Assembly (NCBI GenBank): GCA_965199705.1
Contig: OZ241359.1
Location: forward strand, 868,001 to 932,000
Direction of reading: 5' to 3'
DNA length: 64,000 nt
DNA from: Azophilus sp965199705
GTDB lineage: Bacteria; Pseudomonadota; Gammaproteobacteria; Pseudomonadales; Azotimanducaceae
In this document: piece after piece, positions 8,248 through 15,998 of the stretch
Position numbering within the stretch: position 1 is the stretch's first letter
How the letters are laid out: the number at the start of each line of letters is the position of its first letter
Notes under the pieces: model-generated
What the model was told of the DNA's origin: nothing
The model's database searches: none
Seen by the model: the letters and a program-made list of their open reading frames with translations, nothing else
Program-made: the position numbers and the translations under genes

Positions 8248-9185
8248 TTGGCGCAACATCCGGGCCAGGTTTGCGTGCCCGGCCAGCGTAAAACAGGGCT
8301 GCTGCTGCGCGGCCTGACGATGGGCATTGTGGAAGTCGTGCCGGGAGTATCTGGCGGCACCATCGCCTTCATCACCGGGATCTATCGGGAATTGCTGGAT
8401 ACGTTGGCCGGTTTGCGCCTGCACATGCTGATCCAGGTTGTTCGCTCGCCGAGACGGTTGTGGCGAGAAGCCAATGCCGGTTTTCTGCTGTGTCTGGCCG
8501 CTGGCATGGCGGTCGGAGCACTTGGCTTTGCGCGCCTGCTCCTGTACTGGCTGGAAACTGCGCCGACGCTGGTCTGGGCCTTTCTGTTCGGCGTGATTCT
8601 GTTTGCTACCCTGCGCATCGGGCGCGGTCGGCGGCTGAGATGGCTGCTGCCGATGGGCGGCCTGGGGCTGGTCGCCGGCCTGGCCATGAGCAGCTGCAAC
8701 CCCTGACCCCGGACCCCAACCCGGGTCTCTGGTTCCTTGGCGGGTTCCTGGCAATCAGCGCCTGGTTGTTGCCTGCCGTATCCGGCAGTTTCCTGCTCGT
8801 GCTGCTCGGCCTGTACCAGCCGCTGCTGCAAGCTCTGGTGCACTGGCACTGGACGACGCTGGCGCCACTCGCGGTCGGCTGTGCGACAGGTTTGATCTGC
8901 TGTTCGCGCGCCGTGCGCTACTTGCTGCACAGGTGGCCGGATGCGGTGCTGTGTTTTCTCACCGGGCTGATGGCTGCCGGCCTGATGCGGCTCTGGCCCT
9001 GGCGTCTGCCTGCCGGCGAGACGGGCGCCGGCACAGGCGGCGCGTGGATGACGCCCGGCGCCTGGGCTGAAGCGACCGGCAGCCAGATGCCGGTGTCGAT
9101 TGTCTGCGCCATGGGCCTTGCCGGCGTCGTCACCTTCTGGCTGTTTTCGCGGTTGGACCGCAGGGCGCAGTCGGCGCCGCGATAG
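8248..9185 (+). pseudogene. DUF368 membrane protein, split by a frameshift
   Basis: The DUF368 family comprises polytopic inner-membrane proteins, linked in recent work to polyprenyl-phosphate translocation. The first half runs from a TTG at 8248 with the family signature EVVPGVSGGTIAFITGIY and stops at 8704-8706. The second half, in the -1 frame, resumes at once with PNPGLWFLGGFLAISAWLLP and the second family repeat VSGSFLLVLLGLYQPLL, then continues to 9185. Restoring a single C to the CCCC run at 8700-8703 would join the halves without loss. Either the gene is inactivated or the assembly dropped a base. pcm-DUF368-nlpD is a known gammaproteobacterial neighbourhood. Confidence 0.8.
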
Positions 9186-9189
9186 CGCG

Positions 9190-9231
9190 TTGACTTTCTC
9201 GCAATTTGCCATGAAACTACAGGCAAGTTGC
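9190..9231 (+). promoter_or_regulatory. Promoter with palindromic operator of the Xre/RES toxin-antitoxin operon
   Basis: An inverted repeat GCAATTTGCC (9201-9210) / GGCAAGTTGC (9222-9231), 9 of 10 positions paired with an 11-base spacer, follows TTGACT (9190-9195), a good -35 hexamer. The palindrome covers the spacer and the region where the weak -10 should lie, as expected for autorepression by the Xre-domain antitoxin. An AGGAGG ribosome site at 9242-9247 follows. Confidence 0.55.
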
Positions 9232-9253
9232 AGATTGGTTCAGGAGGCGGGCC

Positions 9254-9700
9254 TTGAAAACGGTGCAGCGCCAGCTGGCGGCGGCTGCCGCAGATCGTCT
9301 TGGCGGCGCCAAGGCCATTGGTTGCGAGGTATGTTCCGATGCGGACATGGCGCTGGCGGTAGATTCGGGATTCCGGGTCGAGACGATCGACGCGCTGAAG
9401 CAGCGCGGCGTCACCGATCGGGAGGTGGGCATGTTGATCATCAAGCCTCGCACGCTGTCGCATCGTCGGGCCGGCCGGAAGCGGCTGACTGTGGAGGAAT
9501 CCGACCGGGCTGCCCGGGTGGCGCGGATCATGGCGCTGGCCGAGAGGAGCTTTGCCAACCCGGACAAGGCCAATCTCTGGCTTCACAAGCGCCTCGACGC
9601 GCTGCATGGCAGGACACCGATGGACTTTGTTCGCACCGATGCCGGCGCCCGAATCGTCGAAAACCTGCTTGCGCGAATCACTTGGGGCGCGGCGGTCTGA
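9254..9700 (+). CDS. Xre/MbcA/ParS-type antitoxin of a RES module
   Basis: 148 residues from a TTG start chosen because a perfect AGGAGG stands seven bases upstream. The N-terminal half looks like an Xre-type helix-turn-helix region. The C-terminal half is the MbcA/ParS/Xre (DUF2384) toxin-binding domain: a run of helices ending in NPDKANLWLHKRLDALHG, RTPMDFVRTDAGARIV and a short acidic-free tail. It neutralises the RES toxin encoded immediately downstream (one-base TGATG overlap) and probably binds the palindrome at 9201-9231 to repress the operon. The module is inserted between the DUF368 gene and nlpD. Confidence 0.87.
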   Translation: MKTVQRQLAAAAADRLGGAKAIGCEVCSDADMALAVDSGFRVETIDALKQRGVTDREVGMLIIKPRTLSHRRAGRKRLTVEESDRAARVARIMALAERSFANPDKANLWLHKRLDALHGRTPMDFVRTDAGARIVENLLARITWGAAV

Positions 9701-10173
9701 TGCGATTTTGGCGCCTGTCCGGGGCGGACCATGCACGGCGCTTTGATGGTGGTTTCGGGCTGGACCACGACGGGCGCTGGAATGATCGGGGGCGTCCACT
9801 TACCTACTGTTCAACTGGTCCTGCGCTTTGCGTGCTGGAGAAGCTCATGCACATCGAAGACGCGAGCCTGATCCCGGACGATACCATGTTGGTGAGTTAC
9901 GAGGCGCCCGATGGCTTGCGGGTTGAAAAATCGGCGCTTGAGGGTTTGCCCGACGGCTGGCGCACCGATGCGCGTCTTACTCGATCCATCGGCAACGCAT
10001 GGCTGGACAGAGGTTCCGCGTGCTTGTTGCGGGTTCCGTCCGTTGTCGTGCCCGTGCCGGACTCGGACGATTGCAACATCATCGTCAATCATCGGCATGC
10101 GGATGTGACGCGCGTCAGAATCGCAAGCGTCGAGAAGTTCGAATACGACCCGCGTTTACTTGCGTTTGGATGA
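9700..10173 (+). CDS. RES-domain toxin (NAD+-degrading family)
   Basis: 157 residues. RES toxins of type II modules degrade NAD+ in the cytoplasm and arrest growth. Family features are present in order: the start MRFWRLS, the Arg in GRWNDRGRP, a Tyr a few residues later (LTYCSTG), Glu in CVLEKLMH, LPDGWR, then IGNAWL and the Ser in VPSVVVPVP, and a late NHRHAD segment like the usual NP-x-H. These correspond to the Arg/Tyr/Glu/Ser active-site residues of the family, so the toxin looks intact. It is coupled to the antitoxin by a one-base overlap. Confidence 0.88.
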   Translation: MRFWRLSGADHARRFDGGFGLDHDGRWNDRGRPLTYCSTGPALCVLEKLMHIEDASLIPDDTMLVSYEAPDGLRVEKSALEGLPDGWRTDARLTRSIGNAWLDRGSACLLRVPSVVVPVPDSDDCNIIVNHRHADVTRVRIASVEKFEYDPRLLAFG

Positions 10174-10242
10174 CATGATCGAGCACGACAGGGACGGCGA
10201 CGGCCAGCTCCGCTTTCGCAAAACCCTGCGACTCGGGCTGTT

Positions 10243-10995
10243 GTGCGCTTCCTGGCCCTGATGTTCGCGGCGGCCTGGCTCGGCGCCTGCGCCGCGCCTG
10301 GCGACCCGGTGGTGGAAGATCGCTGGCCGGGTGCTGCGTCTGCAACCGCGGATGCGCGCAAGGCGCAGGCAGCGCGCAGCGGCGTCGTGGAAGTGGTCAG
10401 GGGCGATACCCTCTACTCGCTTTCACGCATCACCGGGGTTTCCGTGCAAAGGCTGGCGGCGCTGAATGGCTTGCGGCCACCCTATCGGATCTTTCCGGGG
10501 CAGAAACTCAAGTTGCGCGGTCAGGCTCAGCCGCCGGCGAGACGCCCGCGCACTCCACCGATCGCACGCCGCCCGGCTGCAAAGAAGCCGACGCCCGCGC
10601 CGAGCCAATCGCCGCCGACAACGAGTGGCGGCGTGACCTGGTCCTGGCCGACCTCGCGCTCTCCCGTCGGCGAGTTTGGCAGTGACGGCGGCCTCAACAA
10701 GGGGATGGCGTTCAGTCTGGCGCGCAATGACAGGGTCAGGAGCGCCGGGGCGGGCGAGGTCATATACGCGGGCGCCGGTCTGGCGGGCTTCCGGCATCTG
10801 GTGATCGTGCGTCACAATGCGGTTTACATGTCCGCCTATAGCCTCAATCAGCGGCTTTCGGTGCGCGAGGGGCAGAGCGTGAGTCGGGGCCAGACGCTAT
10901 CGACCATGACCAGAAGCGGGCCGTCGGCCTACGTCATGCACTTCGAGATACGCAGGAACGGGCAGCCGATCAACCCCCGCTCAATCATAATGTAG
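10243..10995 (+). CDS. nlpD: NlpD-like lipoprotein (LysM + degenerate M23)
   Basis: An outer-membrane-anchored activator of cell-wall amidases at division, by family. 250 residues from a GTG (an ATG six codons on is the alternative). A signal peptide ends in a lipobox, LGAC. A LysM domain follows (about 49-90: VVRGDTLYSLSRITGV and IFPGQKLKLRG), then a basic Pro-rich linker and a C-terminal M23 fold (about 127-250) with NKGMAFS and VMHFEIRRNGQPINP. The metal-binding His residues of active M23 enzymes are replaced, as in NlpD itself, so it should act as an activator and not a hydrolase. In Pseudomonas-like genomes rpoS lies directly downstream; here the next gene is fdxA. Confidence 0.87.
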   Translation: MRFLALMFAAAWLGACAAPGDPVVEDRWPGAASATADARKAQAARSGVVEVVRGDTLYSLSRITGVSVQRLAALNGLRPPYRIFPGQKLKLRGQAQPPARRPRTPPIARRPAAKKPTPAPSQSPPTTSGGVTWSWPTSRSPVGEFGSDGGLNKGMAFSLARNDRVRSAGAGEVIYAGAGLAGFRHLVIVRHNAVYMSAYSLNQRLSVREGQSVSRGQTLSTMTRSGPSAYVMHFEIRRNGQPINPRSIIM

Positions 10996-11089
10996 GGGAT
11001 GATCGAACCGGTTTGCGCTTTGCAAGACGCGCGTCCCGCGCCATTCGTGCTCGTTGCCCGCCTGCTCTTGCAGGGCTGCTCTTCCAGGG

Positions 11090-11413
11090 CTACTCCTCCA
11101 GAAGATGCCGCTTGTCGCTGACGTCGCGCCAGTCATCGGCGTCTGCAGGCGGGTCCTTCTGTTCCGTGATGTTCGGCCAGGATTGCGCCAGGCGCAGGTT
11201 GAGATCAAGAAAGTCCTGCTGATCCTCCGGCAGTTCGTCTTCCGAAAAGATGGCTTCGACGGGGCACTCAGGTTCACAGAGCGCGCAGTCGATGCACTCG
11301 TCCGGGTGGATAACCAGCATGTTCGGGCCTTCGTAGAAGCAGTCCACCGGACACACTTCCACACAGTCCGTCAATTTGCATTTGATGCAGGATTCCCCTA
11401 CGACAAAGGTCAC
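11090..11413 (-). CDS. fdxA: Seven-iron ferredoxin FdxA
   Basis: A 107-residue electron carrier with one [3Fe-4S] and one [4Fe-4S] cluster. Cys ligands lie in ESCIKCKLTDCVEVCPVDC and in DECIDCALCEPECP, and an acidic C-terminal extension is typical of the Azotobacter/Pseudomonas FdxI type. The start is GTG at 11413 with AGAGGACGG just upstream. It lies downstream of mutS on the same strand, but the two are separated by the inverted-repeat element at 11445-11696, so it may use a promoter inside or beside that element. Confidence 0.94.
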   Translation of the reverse strand: MTFVVGESCIKCKLTDCVEVCPVDCFYEGPNMLVIHPDECIDCALCEPECPVEAIFSEDELPEDQQDFLDLNLRLAQSWPNITEQKDPPADADDWRDVSDKRHLLEE

Positions 11414-11444
11414 AGAGCCGTCCTCTGGATAGCAGGCGCGCTAT

Positions 11445-11696
11445 TCTAGCCCGAATATTGCACCAGGGGCCGTGATGATCGCGCCGGATTTTGTCCGTCT
11501 GCGTGTGCTCGCGACCGAGAGCATAGCCACGCCTATGGTTGAGGGAGCATGGACGCGCAGACGGGCAAAAGACAAGCGAGCGCGCGGCAAGCGCAGTTTG
11601 TAATCGGCACAGCGCTTCAGTATCGAAGACAACCAATTGAAAGATAAAGAAAATCATCTCTTTCTATCAGCGCCCTGGTGCAATATTCAGGCTAGA
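11445..11696. mobile_element. MITE-like element with 24-bp terminal inverted repeats
   Basis: The 24 bases at 11445-11468 reappear as reverse complement at 11673-11696 with one mismatch (core gaatattgcaccaggg). A second, inner inverted repeat pairs 11489-11503 with 11556-11570 (14 of 15; core ccgtctgcg). The element is 252 bases and has no convincing reading frame. Its right end supplies the mutS stop codon (11687-11689) and its left end sits 31 bases upstream of fdxA. I could not find a target-site duplication. A nonautonomous transposon remnant or a long structured intergenic RNA are the two readings. Confidence 0.5.
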
Positions 11697-14254
11697 GGGT
11701 TCGGTGTGTCTTTCAACTCGTAGAGCAGCGCCAGTGCTTCCCGAGGCGTCAGGCTGTCGAGATCCAGCGCCTCCAGGCGTTCCCGGATCGGGTCTGATTC
11801 GGGTTCCGGCGGCGTCGGCGCAGCCGCCACAAACAGGTCCCCTTGCGCCGGGTTCGAATGCACGGGCGCTTCAAGCGAAGCCAGCCGGTTGCGGGCAATG
11901 CGAATCACCTTGGCGGGAATGCCCGCCAGTTTGGCCACGGAGATGCCGTAGCTCTGGTTGGCGGGCCCCGGCCGCACTTCGTGCAGGAATATCACCTGGT
12001 TGCGATACTCGGCTGCGGTCAGGTGCACGTTGGCTGTGGCGGGCAGTGTGCTCGCCAGGCCGGTGAGTTCAAAGTAGTGGGTGGCAAAGAGCGTGAAGGC
12101 GCGGCGCCGCTCCGCCAGATACTGGGCCGTGGCCGAGGCCAGCGCCAGACCGTCGTAGGTACTGGTGCCGCGGCCGATTTCGTCGAGCAGCACCAGGCTG
12201 CGTTCGGTTGCCCGGTGCAGGATGTTGGCGGTTTCGGTCATCTCCACCATGAACGTTGAGCGACCGCCCGTCAGATCATCGCCAGCGCCGATGCGCGTGA
12301 AGATGGCGTCCACCGGGCCGATTCTGGCGTTGGCGGCCGGTACGTGGCTGCCGCAGCAGGCGAGCAGCACGATCAGGGCGGTCTGGCGCATGTAGGTGGA
12401 TTTGCCGCCCATGTTCGGGCCGGTGATGATGAGCATTCGCTGGCGCTCGTTCAGGTCCACATCGTTGGCCACGAAGGCGCCGGCAATGGCTTCCTTCACC
12501 ATGGGGTGCCAGCCGCCCTCTATGGCGATGCCGGGTCGGTCGCTGATGTCCGGCGGCGTCAGCCCCAGATGTTCCGAGCGCTCCGCGAATGCGGCCAGCG
12601 CATCGAGTTCGGCCAGCGCCAGGGCGGCCCGACGGAGGTCCGCGACGCTTCCGGCCAGGGATTCCACCAGTTCACCGTAGAGGCGCTTTTCCAGGTGCAA
12701 GGCGCGTGCCTGAGCAGTCAGCGCCTGATCTTCAAATACCTTCAGATCCGGGGTGATGAATCTTTCTGCATTCTTCAGGGTCTGGCGTCGCACCCACTCG
12801 GGCGGCGCTTGACTGGCTTGGGCCTTGCTGGTTTCCAGGTAGTAGCCATGCACCCGGTTGTAGCCGATCTTCAGGGTGTTGATGCCAGAGCGCGCGCGTT
12901 CGGTTTGCTCCAACGTACGCAGCCGCTCCGAGACTTGCGTCGAGAAACCCCGCAGTTCGTCCAGTTCCGCGTTGTAGCCAGGCGCCAGAACGCCACCATC
13001 ACGGGCTGTGAGCGGCGGCGTTTCAACAACCGCCTGCTGCAACAGGTTCTGCATGGCGTCGAAATCCACGATTTCTTCGACCAGCCCCAGCAGGTGTGGC
13101 GCCGCTACCTGGGCCAGTGCCTCGCGCACGCCCGGCAGGGCGGCGAGCGCCGTGCGCAGACGACTGAGGTCGCGCGGGACTGCGTTGCCGAGCGCGATAC
13201 GGGAGACGATACGCTCCATGTCGCCCACCTGGCGCAGCGCCTGGCGCAGCGCCTCGCGGGACGGCGCCCCGCGCAAATGCGTCACGGCATCCTGGCGCTG
13301 CAAGATCGTTTCACGCACGGCGCAGGGCGCGTTCAGCCAGCGCCGCAGGAGCCGTCCACCCATGCCCGTGCAGGTGCTGTTCAGCAGAACGAAGAGGGTG
13401 TGATCTTCGCGGCCATCCGGGCGCCGGTCTATCTCCAGGTTGCGCCGGCTGTTGCCATCCAGATGCAGCCAATCGCCCTGGCTGACCGGCTTCAGGCGGT
13501 CTATCCAGGTCAATGCCTGATTGCGGGTGGCCTGAGCGTATTGCAGCACGGCGGCGGCGGCGCCTATGGCAGGGTCATTGCGGGAAAGCCCGAAACCACC
13601 CAGGTCGGATACTCCGAGATGTTCACAGAGGAAGCGAAAGCCGAGGTCGGGATCAAAGTTCATCGGATCGCCGATGGTGCACCTGTCCAGCGCCAGTTCC
13701 GGCAACTCGTCGGGCGCCAGCACCTCGCTCGGACGCAGGCGCGCCAGTTCGGACCTGATCGTTGCTGCACCCTCCAGGGTCTGAACCGTACATTCACCCT
13801 GAGCCAGATTCAGGAGGGACAGGCCGTATCGGCGCCGACCCCGTGATGTGACCGGCGCGATGGCCAGCACCGTGCTTTCCTTCGTCTGATCGAGCAGCGC
13901 CTCTTCGGTGAGCGTGCCGGGGGTGACGATCCGCTGCACCTGGCGTTCGACCAGGCCGCTACTGGAAGCCGGGTCTCCGGTTTGCTCGCAGATCGCGACC
14001 GAACGCCCCAGGCTGACCAGTTTTGCGAGGTAACCCTCCACGGAGTGTACGGGCACGCCGGCCATTGGCACGGATTGTCCGGCGGATTGGCCGCGGCTGG
14101 TCAGGGTGATGTCCAGAAGTTCGGCGGCTTCTTCGGCATCGTCGAAGAAGAGCTCGTAAAAATCGCCCATGCGATAGAGCAACAGGTGCTTCGGGTGCTG
14201 CTGCTTGATGCGGTGATACTGTCGCATCATCGGCGTGTGACGTGGGGATTGCAC
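11687..14254 (-). CDS. mutS: DNA mismatch repair protein MutS
   Basis: Recognises mismatches and small loops and recruits MutL. 855 residues, normal length. The N-terminal mismatch-binding Phe-x-Glu is visible (GDFYELF), then the connector, lever and clamp regions. The C-terminal ATPase has Walker A TGPNMGGKSTYMRQ near residue 608, VLLDEIGRGTSTYDG and the helix-turn-helix tail. The GTG start at 14254 has in-frame ATGs eight to nine codons in as alternatives. Its last codons and stop lie inside the right repeat of the inverted-repeat element, so the element forms the end of the gene. Divergent from recA. Confidence 0.97.
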   Translation of the reverse strand: MQSPRHTPMMRQYHRIKQQHPKHLLLYRMGDFYELFFDDAEEAAELLDITLTSRGQSAGQSVPMAGVPVHSVEGYLAKLVSLGRSVAICEQTGDPASSSGLVERQVQRIVTPGTLTEEALLDQTKESTVLAIAPVTSRGRRRYGLSLLNLAQGECTVQTLEGAATIRSELARLRPSEVLAPDELPELALDRCTIGDPMNFDPDLGFRFLCEHLGVSDLGGFGLSRNDPAIGAAAAVLQYAQATRNQALTWIDRLKPVSQGDWLHLDGNSRRNLEIDRRPDGREDHTLFVLLNSTCTGMGGRLLRRWLNAPCAVRETILQRQDAVTHLRGAPSREALRQALRQVGDMERIVSRIALGNAVPRDLSRLRTALAALPGVREALAQVAAPHLLGLVEEIVDFDAMQNLLQQAVVETPPLTARDGGVLAPGYNAELDELRGFSTQVSERLRTLEQTERARSGINTLKIGYNRVHGYYLETSKAQASQAPPEWVRRQTLKNAERFITPDLKVFEDQALTAQARALHLEKRLYGELVESLAGSVADLRRAALALAELDALAAFAERSEHLGLTPPDISDRPGIAIEGGWHPMVKEAIAGAFVANDVDLNERQRMLIITGPNMGGKSTYMRQTALIVLLACCGSHVPAANARIGPVDAIFTRIGAGDDLTGGRSTFMVEMTETANILHRATERSLVLLDEIGRGTSTYDGLALASATAQYLAERRRAFTLFATHYFELTGLASTLPATANVHLTAAEYRNQVIFLHEVRPGPANQSYGISVAKLAGIPAKVIRIARNRLASLEAPVHSNPAQGDLFVAAAPTPPEPESDPIRERLEALDLDSLTPREALALLYELKDTPNPLA

Positions 14255-14409
14255 GGATCGCTTCTCGGCAATTTGCGGGTTTGCCCCTCACCGCGAGAAA
14301 GTTTAGCCATTATGCGTGAGAGATTTCTGAAAATAGCCGTGAGCGGTGGGAAATGGTTGCCTTTGCAAGAGCAGGTCTATAGGGTCACCATCTGCATCAG
14401 CCGGGATGG

Positions 14410-15477
14410 ATGACCATGGCCGAGTCCACTGCTTCACGATCCGCAGACAATCGCAACGCCAATCGGGAACGTGCGCTGGCGGCGGCGCTCAGCCAGATAG
14501 ACCGACAGTTCGGCAAGGGTTCCATGATGCGCCTGGGAGACCGGGAGCAGGTTTCGATGCCGGTGATTCCGACCGGCTCCCTGGGTCTGGATATCGCCCT
14601 CGGCGTGGGCGGTTTGCCGCGCGGCCGCGTGGTGGAGATCTATGGCCCGGAGTCATCGGGCAAGACCACTCTGACCTTGCAGGTCATCGCCGAGGCGCAG
14701 AAGCAGGGCGGCGTCTGCGCTTTCATAGACGCCGAACATGCGCTGGACCCGATCTATGCCGAGGCGCTTGGCGTTGATACCGACAGCTTGCTGATCTCGC
14801 AGCCGGACACAGGCGAACAGGCACTGGAAATCGCAGACATGATCGTGCGCTCCGGAGCGGTGGATGTGGTGGTGATCGATTCGGTGGCGGCGCTCACCCC
14901 GAAGGCTGAGATCGAAGGCGAAATGGGCGATTCGCACGTCGGCCTGCAAGCGCGCTTGATGAGCCAGGCATTGCGCAAGATGACCGGCTCCATCAAGCAC
15001 TCAAACAGCCTGGTGATCTTCATCAACCAGATTCGCATGAAGATCGGCGTCATGTTCGGCTCGCCCGAGACCACCACCGGCGGCAATGCCCTCAAGTTCT
15101 ACGCTTCCGTGCGCCTTGACATCCGGCGCATCGGGGCGGTGAAGGATGGCGATGAGGTGGTGGGCAATGAAACCCGGGTGAAGGTGGTGAAGAACAAGGT
15201 GGCGCCGCCATTCCGGCAAACCGAGTTTCAGATTCTCTATGCTCGCGGCATCCATCACGCAGGCGAGCTGCTCGAACTTGGGGTCAAGCAGGGCATCGTC
15301 GAAAAATCCGGCGCCTGGTATGGCTACCAGGGCGAGCGCATCGGTCAGGGTCGCAAGAACGCCGCCGAGTTTCTGGAAGCCCATCCGGAAATGGCCGATG
15401 ACATCGAAACCCGCGTGCGCGCTGCCCTCCTGCCGAAGACCGAGCAGCGAGACAAGGAGGCTTCCGGCGGGCGCTGA
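14410..15477 (+). CDS. recA: Recombinase RecA
   Basis: ATP-dependent strand-exchange protein and SOS co-protease. 355 residues. Walker A GPESSGKTTL near residue 79, the loop MGDSHVGLQARLMSQALRK, INQIRMKIGVMFG and the filament-contact region are all present. Two starts are possible (14410 or 14416) behind GGGATGG. I looked for a LexA-type CTG-N10-CAG box in the 155-base mutS-recA gap and found none matching the enterobacterial consensus. cinA, frequent between mutS and recA in relatives, is missing. recX follows after seven bases. Confidence 0.98.
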   Translation: MTMAESTASRSADNRNANRERALAAALSQIDRQFGKGSMMRLGDREQVSMPVIPTGSLGLDIALGVGGLPRGRVVEIYGPESSGKTTLTLQVIAEAQKQGGVCAFIDAEHALDPIYAEALGVDTDSLLISQPDTGEQALEIADMIVRSGAVDVVVIDSVAALTPKAEIEGEMGDSHVGLQARLMSQALRKMTGSIKHSNSLVIFINQIRMKIGVMFGSPETTTGGNALKFYASVRLDIRRIGAVKDGDEVVGNETRVKVVKNKVAPPFRQTEFQILYARGIHHAGELLELGVKQGIVEKSGAWYGYQGERIGQGRKNAAEFLEAHPEMADDIETRVRAALLPKTEQRDKEASGGR

Positions 15478-15484
15478 AGGCTTC

Positions 15485-15946
15485 TTGGCCGCAACCAGGC
15501 CAGCACCTGCCGAGCCCGCGCGCGAGCGCGCGCTGACGCTGCTTGCCCGGCGCGAATACGGTCGCCGGGAGCTTGTCGGCAAACTGCGCGCGCTCGGCTA
15601 CCCGGAAGATGAAGCCAACACCACCGTTGATGCGCTTGCCGAGGCGGGGCTGCAAAGTGATGCGCGGTTCGCTGAGGCCTTGATCCGCAGGCGTATGGCC
15701 AGAGGCTATGGCCCGGCGGTAGCGCGCCGGGAACTCGGCCAGCGGCGGGTGGATGACACGCACGCGCTGGACAGGATATCGGAAACGGCCTGGCTGGCGG
15801 TAGCCCGGCAGGCAGTGAAGAAGCGATTTGGCGAGCCGCCTCTATCGTCGAAGGATGCCGATGCGTTTGCAGCCTGCGCGCGCTTTCTTGCCCGCCGCGG
15901 CTTTCCCAGCCACTTTGCGTGGCGCCTCGGCGCCGAGTCGGAATGA
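15485..15946 (+). CDS. recX: Regulatory protein RecX
   Basis: Inhibits and modulates RecA filaments. About 153 residues from a TTG at 15485 (GAAGG six bases before); no ATG or GTG fits between the recA stop and the domain. Typical RecX three-helix repeats are visible: ALTLLARREYGRRELVGKL, LGYPEDEA followed by LAEAGLQSDARFAEALIRR, and a final FLARRGFPSHFAWRL. Position directly behind recA supports the call and suggests co-transcription, with the weak start keeping RecX low relative to RecA. Confidence 0.9.
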   Translation: MAATRPAPAEPARERALTLLARREYGRRELVGKLRALGYPEDEANTTVDALAEAGLQSDARFAEALIRRRMARGYGPAVARRELGQRRVDDTHALDRISETAWLAVARQAVKKRFGEPPLSSKDADAFAACARFLARRGFPSHFAWRLGAESE

Positions 15947-15998
15947 CGCCGGCAAGCTATACTGCGCGCCCGATTTCCGGCAGCACCGGGCCAGCAAA

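Noticed and set aside
11414..11686. tRNA or small structured RNA gene between mutS and fdxA
   Set aside because: No cloverleaf or T-loop sequence; the structure present is explained by the nested inverted repeats.
12344..13846. 500-codon plus-strand open frame inside mutS
   Set aside because: Antisense shadow of the conserved MutS reading frame; no recognisable motif.
14255..14409. LexA/SOS box upstream of recA
   Set aside because: No CTG-N10-CAG element matching the enterobacterial pattern; the TATAGG near 14380 has no convincing -35 partner at proper spacing. A divergent LexA site cannot be excluded.
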